53,774 bases of DNA, taken from positions 1 to 53,774 of the forward strand of contig JAKSYS010000426.1 of the NCBI GenBank assembly GCA_022925895.1, written 5' to 3'. Numbering within the stretch: the first letter of the stretch is position 1; the number at the start of each line of letters is the position of its first letter. Shown in pieces: positions 22,618-31,827 of this stretch. The notes under the pieces were generated by a model that was given only the letters and a program-made list of their open reading frames with translations, did no database searches and had not been told where the DNA came from. A program made the position numbers and the translations under genes. Source of the DNA: Fragilaria crotonensis (lineage: Eukaryota; Bacillariophyta; Fragilariophyceae; Fragilariales; Fragilariaceae).

Positions 22618-23292
22618 TTATAGTAAAACATATTCAGACACGCGGAGCAAGGGTTCTACTGGCCGTCTGGGCGATTTTTCTGGTATGTTTGCTCCGTAGT
22701 GAGATAAAATTGACAGTATTCGTGTGGTCGGTACGCGAGTACTGGATGACAGTAGACTGCTGGTTAGTAGACCTACAGGTAGTAGCCTACCTACTAGGCC
22801 TTGACGAACGACGACCCGAACCTGACGGCAGGTGTCCTTTGCACAAGAGCAATCATCATCATTTGCAAATGTCAATGTGAATGTGACAGCAGTCATGCTA
22901 GTCAGTGCTGCGGTTTGCTGCCATATGAGGCATACAAGGATGCAATGCGGACAAATCAAGGGTACCTTTCTGACCAGTTGCATCCTTGGTAATCGACAAT
23001 GCTTGGCTGCTAGATACTTCAAAGTTCTATAATTCATTTGATATGCCCTGCTAAAGTACACTTCTCCAAGTTCTTTGCAGATGTCTTGAACCAACCAACA
23101 GCCGGTTCCGCGGTCAATACCCCTGCACCATGATGGACCAATTTCATCCAATGTCTGACTTGCCTGTGAAATTTGATGGTTTGCTGGTGGCTCTCTATAT
23201 AACATTATGACTACATGTGATATTGGACATAGCAACACTGCCAACAGCTCCTGGTATATAATTGATGCCATTAGTAGACACCCAAGGTTCAT
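22618..23292 (-). pseudogene. Possible transposase N-terminal fragment
   Basis: The 224-residue frame starts with a hydrophobic stretch (IIYQELLAVLLCPISHVVIMLYREPP) and then has GTGCWLVQDICKELGEVYFSRAYQMNYRT. The pattern of a tryptophan-containing helix followed by Y(F).RAY.MNY.TF..L resembles the N-terminal part of Harbinger-type transposases in microalgae. After about residue 100 the frame loses plausibility and merges into low-quality sequence. No catalytic residues are present. This is an inference from pattern only. Confidence 0.3.
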
Positions 23293-23747
23293 GTGTCATA
23301 CCCACAAAATTGCAACATACAGCGATCTATAGCCCAAGGTTTTGCAAATGTGTCTACTGCTGATTTTTGATGTTCTGCCCCAAAGGATTGTGAAGTGCTG
23401 GGGTGGTGTAGCCCAGGCAAAATAACTTCAAATACATTCTTTGAGGTCTGTTAGGAATGGGTGAGAAACCGGGATGTGTTAGTACTTTCCGGTAGGTACT
23501 GTACCGACTATGCATACATGTACCGCCTGCATGTGTAACCCCATAACCAGATTTCACTATTCCCAAATCCGAACAGTACAAGTAGAGCAACGTGTACTGG
23601 TACATCGATTTGTACTGACGCACTGACGCATGTCATGGTCTCCAAACCATCACTGGTCGAAATTACCCATCAACCATCAACACATTCATGAATTCTGGAA
23701 GTCATGAACCACTGACAACCGTGAATATTCCGCGACGATAGAACATC
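23293..23747. other. Upstream region of the trigger factor gene
   Basis: There is no supported gene. Imperfect GTAC-rich stretches recur (GTACTGTACC near 23497, GTACTGGTACATCG near 23591). The last 110 bases before the ATG contain repeated CATCA words. Confidence 0.4.
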
Positions 23748-25463
23748 ATGCGAGTCCTCAACGTCGCCCTCGCCTTGTTGGCTGTGTCAAGTGCCAGCGC
23801 CTTCACCCCTCTCGCCACCGCCCCGCGGGCTTTTATTTCTCGAGTGGCCTTGGCTCAGTCGACCGAGAGCGGGAGCATCCTTACTCGTCTGCCTGATTCA
23901 GCTGTTGAATTGACGCTCAAGATCCCTGGTGATGCTACTCAAGCAGCTTACGATAGGGCCTGCAATGAACTTTCGAAGACAATCTCTATCCCTGGTTTCC
24001 GTAAGGGTGCCAAAATTCCTCCTCAAGTTCTAGAACAAAGCATGTCGGTCAAGGGAGGACGTAACGCTTTGCGAGTTGAGGCCATCCAGTCGTTGCTTTC
24101 CAAGCTCATCGAACCTGCCTTGAAGGACGAACATGGCCTGGAACCCATCGGTCAACCTTCTCTGGTTGTTCCAGCAGAGGAAGTCGCGAAGAGCTTCGTT
24201 CCAGGAGAGCCAATCGACCTTCTCGTCAAGTGCGATGTTTGGCCCGAAATTCAATGGAAGTCCGTCGAGGGAAAGACACAGCCGTATTTGGGATTGGAGG
24301 GTACCTACAAGCGCAAACCATTCAACCAAGAAAAGTTTGATCGCGCCTTGAATGACCTGCTGGAGCGTTATGCTACCCTCGAGCCCGCTGCGGAGGGATC
24401 TGCCCTTGCAATGGGCGACGCATGTCGTGTCAACATGGTTGGCTACATGGCGAATGATGATGGATCCAAGGGAGAGCCTCTTCCAAATGCTGCCTCGGGA
24501 GACGATGTTGAAATCATTTTGGGCCCTGGCCGTTATATGACAGGTCTTGTTGAGGGGCTGGTTGGCGCTAAGGTTGGAGATGAACGCGTGGTCACAGTCA
24601 CTTTTCCAGTCGTAAGTCATGAACGCACCTTTGCAACAACCGAACATGCCACTTGCCTATTCGGTACTCATTATACATTCCCCCTTCCCATCCCTTCAGA
24701 ATTTACGAGACAAGACGCTTGCGGGCAAGAAGGCCATCTTCGATGTTAGCATTTTGGATGCGTCTCACCGAACTCTTCCAGAAGTCACTGACGAGTTTGC
24801 CAATACTGTGCGTGCTGGGCTTACCGCTGAGAAACTCAAGGAGCTACGAAAGGCGGTTGACTCTGAGGATGCCAGGGAGTACGCAGGCGCCCGTAACCTT
24901 GCTCTGGGAAGGCTCTCGCCGAGGTTATGGATGTTGAGGTTCCTGATACCTTGGTCACGAATCAAGCGCGAGATAAGTTCGCATTGATGATGACTGAAAT
25001 GCGTGACAACGGTGTATCTGATGAGGAGATTAAGCGACAGATTAACCCGGAAAACTTTGGCAAGTACAAGGATATTGTTAAGGACGAAATCATTCGCGAC
25101 TTCAAGATCTCTATGGCCACCGATGAGATTGCTCGCCTCGAGGGAATTGAGGTTCCTGATTATCAGATCGAAGAGCAATTGCAGAGTATCAAAAAAGATG
25201 TTGCTGAAGGTGAAGAGTTTGATGAAACAATGATTCGTGGCAAGGTCGAAACTACTCTTCAGCGCCAGATGGTGTTCGATTTTTTGGCGGATCAAGCCAA
25301 TCTCAGCGTTGAATATGTGACCGAAGAATTTGACGCCGAGTTGATGCAAAGACTCGCCCAGGAGTCTCTGGAGCGCGAGAAGAAGATGCTGGAAGAAGCT
25401 GGGGTGAATGTGGAATCGATTGTTGATGCTGATATCCTCGATGATGAGGCTCTGGTGAAATGA
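23748..25463 (+). CDS. tig: Plastid trigger factor (peptidyl-prolyl isomerase chaperone), 2 exons, one apparent frameshift
   Basis: Exon 1 is 23748-24611. The 88-nt intron 24612-24699 starts GTAAGT and ends CTTCAG in phase 0. Exon 2 runs to 25463. The N-terminus is a signal peptide followed at the cleavage site by ASAF (residues 16-19), the diatom plastid-import motif. The ribosome-binding signature GFRKGAKIPP is near residue 84. The FKBP-type PPIase domain covers about residues 190-310 and spans the intron. The C-terminal helical arm follows. At about 24907-24910 (CTGGGAAGG) the frame must shift by one base to continue as ALAEVMDVEVPDTLV; one extra G or A in the run restores it. Trigger factor binds nascent chains at the 70S plastid ribosome exit site. 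Length with the fix is about 540 residues including the pre-sequence. Confidence 0.9.
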
Positions 25464-25753
25464 GATTTTTATGATGTTTAATCAATTAAAGGAAATTGCT
25501 GTTGCAGTTTTTTTGTCTTCCGACGAATGTCTCTGTTACTGTGTGATGATCTAATGTACTCTGAGAGCAATAAACAGCATCACAGACAGTTCGATGTTGA
25601 ATCAAACGCACCCAATTCAGCACGCCTCCTCGCAGTCTGTTCATACATCAGCTGATTTAATCAAATCTATTGGCTTGCATCAACGACAAATCTATGTGAC
25701 GCTGCAGAAAGGCGACGAGATCTGTGAATCCTATTTTAAGCCAACATGCAACC

Positions 25754-26806
25754 TCATTTCCCTTGCTGAGATTTCTCGTAGCGCTTGACAAGCTGTTTAT
25801 TTAGGAGCGCAGGCGCAAAAAATTTGAGCCAAATAGCTGCTTTTGCCGAGAAGGTGGCAGCCGTTATGAAATCAGCCTTGCCGGCAGCTGATTTCTCTAG
25901 GATGTCAATGGCAACATCGTTGGGGTCGGTACCCGATGCCGTTGCGTCATCAAGCTTGGCATACAAACCACCATCCCCAGTCAGAGCAGATTTGCTCAAG
26001 TTGGTGCGAATATATCCAGGAGAAGCTACATGCACTGATACTCCACTAGAAGCTAATTCTGCTCGCATGGCCTCGCAGTAGCCTTGCACTGCAAATTTTG
26101 ACGCGGCGTAGCTGGTTCGATTGGGAATGCCGACTGATTGAGGAGCAGCAGTTTGTAGGTGAGCGGATGGTTAAAAGTGTGCATGGAGTATTCCACCTAA
26201 CATTAACTTACATAATCCTTGAACACTGCTGACCCAAATCACTTTGCCGAAGCCTCGCTCACCCATACCTGGAACCACAGCTTTAGCAAGTGCGGCCCCA
26301 GAGAAGAAGTTGACTTGCATAACCTTTTCGTCAACATCAAGTTTGGTGTCAAGAAACCTTGATCGACTTGACACACCTCCGTTATTTATAAGTACATCAA
26401 TTCTTCCATCGCACAATTCAAGAGCTTTGTTTGCAAGGTTCACGACAGATTGTTGGTCGCTCAAGTCGCAGGTTACAACGTGCGTAACAATTTCTGGAAA
26501 TATCTGTTTACATTCTCGTTCAACCGCATTGAGGGCTTCTTCATTCCTCCCACTCAACACCAACACGTGGGCTTTGCAATGGGCCAGTTGCAAGGAAAGC
26601 GACCTCCCAAGCCCCCCAGATGCCCCAGTTAACAGGACGGTGCATCCAGAGAACGTTCTGACAGTTTGTTTGTTGCACGCGGAATCAAGCGACATTGATA
26701 TCGGCTGACTTGCAAGGCTTGTCGTTTTGACCGAGAAACACAGTGCTGTTGTTCCTGAAGTATAGAGAAGGGCAAGAAGTACAACAAACGAGACAATTGC
26801 TGTCAT
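25754..26806 (-). CDS. Short-chain dehydrogenase/reductase, DHRS7-like (2 exons)
   Basis: Exon 1 is 26212-26806 and exon 2 is 25754-26133. The 78-nt intron starts GTAAGT and ends CAATCAG. Splicing at phase 1 gives VSSVQGLFGIPNRTSYAASK, which restores the catalytic region, and a protein of 324 residues. An N-terminal hydrophobic segment (residues 4-23) is a signal anchor or signal peptide. The Rossmann motif TGASGGLG is near residue 60, NNGG near 143, the catalytic serine in VSSVQG and the YAASK motif follow. The C-terminal half has PGYIRTNLS. The family oxidises or reduces steroids, retinoids or lipid-like alcohols with NAD(P)H at the ER; the exact substrate cannot be told. The MITE at 26844 lies immediately upstream. 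Confidence 0.9.
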
Positions 26807-26843
26807 CGATCAGATTTTGTTGTTGTTGCCTCTTGATTTAGAA

Positions 26844-27517
26844 GGGGAGTGCCTAATGCGCTTAGAATTAATGCGCTTATAAAGCACTTGCACCAATCAA
26901 AATCTTCCAAAACGTCATCATTGCAATTTCGAAGTCAATAATTCTGTTTCACCCCTTGTCTAAGTATGAAGGTCACTTTTAACGCTTATGACCAGGAGAT
27001 CAAACATGTATGTACACGAAGTCTGTGTATGCATACATGTGCCGTATCTGAACTACCACCACTGAGTGTATGCATATGTATAATCAGGGCTGGAGTACTT
27101 CTTTAATAGATCAACAAATTTAGAAGTCTTCGTCGCACTTCGCAACACTCAGAGTACTTGTACTTTTTACCAAGAGAAAGCAAAAAAAACCACATGCAAA
27201 AGAGACTCGCCGATGCATTGCATGTGTAGAGCCGTCTGATTAACCCTCATCCATCGTTGTCGGCTCCCGCCTGCGCACGTGAACGTACTGTTGTCATACA
27301 TCGAACCAATGACAACTCCCTTCACTCGAGTCAGGTAAATTAAAATATATAAACTCAAGATTGGCGTTGCTTGAAACCTGAATTAAACCGTTATTGATAT
27401 TTTCAGAAAAGGTCGATGACTCTTTTGGGGAGGGGCAACCCCACCCGAAATTTGGAAGATTTTGATTGGTGCAAGTGCTTTATAAGCGCATTAATTCTAA
27501 GCGCATTAGGCATCCCC
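26844..27517. mobile_element. 674-bp MITE with 68-bp terminal inverted repeats and 8-bp target duplication
   Basis: The left terminus GGGGAGTGCCTAATGCGC and the reverse complement of the right terminus GGGGATGCCTAATGCGC are the ends of inverted repeats of about 68 bp that differ by one indel. The flanking octamer ATTTAGAA is present at 26836-26843 and 27518-27525. An 8-bp duplication is characteristic of hAT-family insertion, so this is probably a non-autonomous hAT-type element. The interior has no coding capacity. Each inverted repeat contains an internal pair of TAATGCGCTTA units. It sits 37 bp upstream of the dehydrogenase ATG, so it must lie in or replace that gene's promoter or 5' untranslated region. 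Confidence 0.92.
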
Positions 27518-27525
27518 ATTTAGAA

Positions 27526-27949
27526 GTGGTGTTTTGCATTCTACCGGTACGTACCATACAACATGGTACAGTAGCCAAGAAGTCCACGTACGGGGTTGTT
27601 GAGAATCCCAGATTTCTTTGTGAGTTCGGAACCACAGTACTACTCTACTACCGGTAGTGTCTACTCGAGTACTACTAGAGGTAGCTCTGGTGTAACAGTT
27701 GTCAGTTGTCAGAGCATCATACTACAGTATCAGGCAGAAAATGAATTTCTGCATCTAATGACGTGGAAGAGACAAAATTTTAAAGCCCCATCGTTGACAT
27801 CCGTTATTTGAGTGGCTGTGCTGGCGGTCTAAACGCATCATTGAAAGTGCATCATTTAAGGGCTTCTCAAATCTTTGCAATATTTTCGCGGGCTTCCTGG
27901 ATCTTGGATCCATTTCGGCGCCTCATAAAGCACAATTCATGCTGGTTCC
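27526..27949. other. Spacer between the MITE and the PIF/Harbinger element
   Basis: The sequence is GTAC/CTCGAG-rich (CTACTCGAGTACTACTAGAGG near 27661). No gene is supported and no element terminus could be assigned. Confidence 0.35.
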
Positions 27950-28123
27950 TCGTACTACGACCGCCATTGAGAGTGTTGTGATTTCATTCTTCCTTTTGGT
28001 TGCATCTGCCTGTATCCCTCTTATTTTGTACATCTCACAACAGGAGACACAGGAGCACAAGGAGAGGGTTGAAGAGCTTGCTGCTGCGGCAGCAGGACGA
28101 GTCGCCGAAGCTGCAATCCGGAT

Positions 28124-29310
28124 TTGCAGAGCAGCCATTACGGCATTGCACCAGTGGCAAAGGTGCTCATGGCAGTAAAGCTTGTGGCATACGGCTGCTC
28201 TCCATCTGCCTTTGTTGATTACTTCCAAATGAGTCATTCGACAGCGCGGCAATGCCTTCTCATATTCTATCGTATCGTTTCTTCTCACTATGATCTCAAA
28301 GTGTTTGCGCGGCAAATGTCTCGGAGTGATGCCAGAAGACTTTCTGTATTGCACAAAGCTGTGCATGGTGTTGCCGGTATGATTGGATCTCTTGCTGACT
28401 GGTGTACGAATATTGGATGGAAAAACTGTTCTGTTGGGTTCGAACAGCGGAAAATCAGGTAAGCCAACAATTGCGTTGGAAGCGTTGGTGGATCACAACT
28501 TGTGGTTCTGGCATCATTTGTTTGGCTATCCCGGATCATTGAATGATATCAATATATGGAATAGGAGCTGTTTGTTGAAGTCTTTCCTTGATGGAAGTTT
28601 TGCCAAAGATGTCGACTTTGAGTTCCGGATTGGCGAGGACCGAGTATTTCATCGTCTGTGGGTCCTGATTGATGGGATTTACCCCAAACTTAGTAGATTT
28701 GTGAAGACAATTCAAGAACCAGTGGGCCACAAAGCATCGAGGTATGCCAGATGGCAGGAGTCAGTCCGGAAAGATGTGGAATGAGCATTTGGAGTGTTGC
28801 AATGTAAGTTTCATGTGCTTGTGCAAAAGATAGAACTATGGTACGTTGGCAACATTGCAAACCGTTGTCAACTCTTGCATATGCCTTCACAACATGATGG
28901 TCGCCAACCGAATGGCAATGGGAGACGATGAATCAGAAGAATTCTATGCATTTCCGGCGATGGGTTCTTGGTCACAGCAGAGCGACGACGACAGCAATGA
29001 TTTGGATGGGCGAGAGGAGCCAGAGCAAACCTATGTCAACCGGAGAGTAGCAGAGATGAACTTTCATGCCAATCTGTATAACACTCATCATGATGAGAGG
29101 ATCAGCAACCGTGAACGACAAATCCTAGAATCGTTGCGATTTCAATATGTGCAGCGTCGCTGGGAGTGTTTGTATGATGCCAATGAACACGCAAGGCTTC
29201 GCGACGCTATCATGCACGAATTCATGAACAAGAATGACGATGTGTCGATGCGACGATGCAACGATGGCTCTGAAGTCGGCGGGGGGGCTGATGTTGGAGT
29301 GGTTGAATGA
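28124..29310 (+). pseudogene. PIF/Harbinger (plant-transposon-protein type) transposase, disrupted
   Basis: Three plus-strand frames cover a recognisable DDE transposase in order. The first has a helix-turn-helix-like region (VAKVLMAVKLVAYG, SHSTARQCLLIFYRIV) and a degraded first catalytic segment with IGWKNC. The second has LEALVDHNLWFWHHLFGYPGSLNDINI and VLIDGIYPKLSRFVKTI. The last has the region around SVRKDVE followed by an AFGVLQ-like part and CICLHNMMV, where the final acidic residue and cysteine/histidine-containing block of the family lie. Stops or frameshifts occur near 28380, 28784 and 28840. A further N-terminal portion may start near 27939. The partner Myb-like gene at 29629-30609 is convergent. 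Confidence 0.85.
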
Positions 29311-29475
29311 CGAGCGATGCGAAACAACGACGCAACGACGCGACGACGCGACGACGCGACGATGCAACAATGCGACAATGCGACAATGCAACAATGCGAT
29401 GATGCGATGATGCGACGATGCGACGATGCGACGATGCGATGCGAAACGACGACGCGACGACAACGACGATGCAAC
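29308..29475. repeat. GCGACGATG-type minisatellite
   Basis: About 165 bp of tandem GCGAC/GATGCGAC/ACAATGCGAC words with a mixed 5- and 8-bp period follow the transposase stop. Reverse frames over it give artificial HRRIVASSH-type periodic proteins, which are not genes. Confidence 0.9.
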
Positions 29476-29479
29476 AAAG

Positions 29480-29531
29480 CCCTAGGTTCATCGGTGTCGA
29501 GCAACGGCCGCACCGGTTACCTCCTGGACAG
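29480..29531. repeat. Diverged copy of the retroelement hairpin segment
   Basis: CCTAGGTTCATCGG and, after 21-23 diverged bases, CACCGGTTACCTCCTGG match the central segment found at 31553, 38168 and 52903 in the tyrosine-recombinase element repeats. The outer arms of the internal hairpin are kept with a paired change (CGGCG/CGCCG in the element, CGGTG/CACCG here). It is outside any other recognisable piece of that element. Confidence 0.65.
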
Positions 29532-29628
29532 ACAAAGATCTGTGGGCGTTAATTACTTACTACTAAAACCAGGTATATTGCGGAGGCTTCATTATCTAGT
29601 ACTACTGCTCATTTGTTGTTCTTATCCA

Positions 29629-30609
29629 TTAGCTGCTCTTGTTCAGTACTGCTTTCCATGTTGTGAAACTCAATACGACGCCTCTTTTCTCGCGTTTCCG
29701 CCAATCGAAGTGCCAACTGTTCCTTCGCGTGCATTTGCGATCCTGGGAATCAAGCAATTGCACCAACCTCATGTCTTGTTCGGCCTTCATGTTCTCCAAA
29801 AGTGCCGTTCCTACTTGTGCAATCACACTTGAAATGTTCTGCAATACATCGCCCATCATGGCTCCAGCACCAGTAGTATTATCATTCACGCCACCGCACT
29901 CACCAGAAGATTCATACGCCAATATGACACTATCGCCATTAACTTTCTGTTCCTTCTTCACAACAACTTCGGATGATCAGCTTCGGCCTGTCTTGCTTAT
30001 TTCTTCCCAATCGGTCTCTTTCCAAGGCTCTCCTCCTCGCATTTAGTCCAAAAGGCCGAGAACTTGTTCTTGTCTTTGAGGTATTTGTAGCAATTGTAGA
30101 AATCAAAAGCATTGCCATACCTCTGTTTATAAATTTCTAAGCATGCCGTCTTGTGGTCATCCATGCTCCAACCGGAGGCCATGTCGGTCGTTTTGGTTAT
30201 GCCCATGTACTTCATTACCTCCGGCGAGATCTGAGATTTGAACCTGTTAAAGACGGATTCTGCAGAGCGGTAAGACAACGACACACCAACACCTCGTTTA
30301 AGATACTCATCTCTTGTTGCATTGGATGATTGCTCCATAGCTAAGAGTCCGGTTGGCTTGGTTTTGTTCGTTGATCAACTCCTTGTACAACTCAAACATG
30401 TGGAGCTTAAATACCTTTCCCTTCTGATGCGCGCCGCAGATCGCATTCTCGGAGGCAGCAATAAATGCTCTGGCAACGATTATATCTTCGGCATTTGTGA
30501 AAGCCGGTCCTCTCTTTGCTGATTTCTCAAGAGAGGCAGGAGCAGCGGTGCAATCAGCAGCAGTGAATGCTGTTGCCGCAGCATACGGTGGTGTATTGGA
30601 GGAGTCCAT
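29629..30609 (-). pseudogene. Myb/SANT-like DNA-binding protein of the PIF/Harbinger element, disrupted
   Basis: Reading from 30609, the N-terminal frame has FTNAEDIIVARAFIAASENAI then GAHQKGKVFKLHMFELYKEL, the trihelix/Myb-like domain of Harbinger accessory proteins. The next frame (from 30338) continues SNATRDEYLKRGVGV, RSAESVFNRFKSQISPEVMK, MASGWSMDDHKTACLEIYKQR and NAFDFYNCYKYLKD. The final frame (29629-29961) is the helical C-terminal tail. Two frame changes separate them. In autonomous PIF/Harbinger elements this protein brings the transposase to the element ends. Confidence 0.85.
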
Positions 30610-31368
30610 GGGTAGTGGGCGGTAGTGTTGACAGATGCCAGACCGATTTGATATGATTTGATATTATTTGATCTGTGTCAAATCGGGGGTGATTTGATCT
30701 CAGATCAAATCGTATCAAATTTTATCATGTGTCCGGCCAGCGCGTTGCAATTGGCAGGAGGTTCGAAATTTGATAATTCAGCCTTTATTGATGCTAATTT
30801 TGAAAGTATGAGATGTTTTGCGCCGGCTCGGCATTTGATGTCATTTGATATCACCCCTTTAATAATGCTCTCAGGCCTTGACAAATTCAGCCAAGTACTA
30901 AAAGTAATCAGATTAGGTTCTAACTACTAACCCCTCCAGGTTCCCTTTCCTGTCCCATCAGAACCTTCTCCAGCTTTCTACCTTCCTTGGGACTCTGTCC
31001 TATTCTTCCCTGTTCTTTTATAGTGGACTTCTGTCCAGCACATGTTTAATGTTCTTCGTCATTAGAGATATCCTCTTTTATTGTTTACGGCACAGAACCC
31101 GTAACCTTACGAAGATTTGGCGTAAAATTTGTTACAGTTATTTACAAAGAAAATTTATGTCCTCATTTTATAACATAAAAGATGAACTTCACAACTCAGA
31201 ATCCTTCGAAATTTCTCGTACTGGAGTACCATTCAACTAAGATTGCGTTTTTTAAACGGGACTCACAGTCGCCGAGCCGATGTGATTATTCCATCCTCAC
31301 AAAGCGCGGCAAATCGTAAACATTTCAATTCGATGATGGAGTTCATTATTAGAGCGTCACCGTTTCCT
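30610..31368. other. AT-rich spacer with ATTTGAT repeats and a 21-bp palindrome
   Basis: ATTTGAT or its complement ATCAAAT occurs at least eight times between about 30650 and 30850. At 30691-30711 GATTTGATCT, C, AGATCAAATC form a perfect palindrome. This lies just beyond the Myb-like gene and could be the subterminal region of the PIF/Harbinger element. From 30900 to 31368 nothing is recognised. Confidence 0.5.
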
Positions 31369-31763
31369 TGGCATGTCCGAAGTTCGGGAAAGGGAGAGCA
31401 GTCGCCGTCAGACAGACGAACACGAGACACAGACAGACGAACACCCGGACACAACACAAGATGCGAATTGCTCACAATCCGGACGAACTCGAATCAACAA
31501 AGACACTACTCTAGTTAATCCCACCCACCCACACCTCCTCTCCTGGCCCGATGCCTAGGTTCATCGGCGCCTCCGGCGCCGGTTACCTCCTGGCCATGCA
31601 CTGCATGGGGCGGAAACCAGGTCGACTCACAACGACGCGACGGACCCCCGCTAGATGAATATCACGGGACCGACCCCGCGAGACGAACCAGGAGAGAGAG
31701 ACAAAACTATTAGGACCAGAATCCGGACGAACTCGAATCAACAAAGACACTACTCTAGTTAAT
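31369..31763. repeat. Copy 1 left repeats: A1, central hairpin segment, B block, partial A
   Basis: A1 begins TGGCATGTCCGAAGTTCG and ends CTCTAGTTAAT. The central segment contains the hairpin CGGCGCC-TCC-GGCGCCG. The B block begins GGCGGAAACCAGG and stops at GGACCAGA. It is joined to a second copy of the last 43 bp of A (31721-31763). The join occurs where B (ATTCCGATG) and A (AATCCGGACG) share TCCG, which suggests template switching or recombination at microhomology. Confidence 0.8.
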
Positions 31764-31827
31764 TTAATCTGGCCTCTTCCCTCAAACCACCAACCGACCG
31801 ACGACTCGAACGACGAACGCAGATAGG

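Noticed and set aside
29125-29513. Minus-strand frames with HRRIVASSH periodicity
   Set aside because: They are produced by the GCGACGATG minisatellite and are periodic in every frame.
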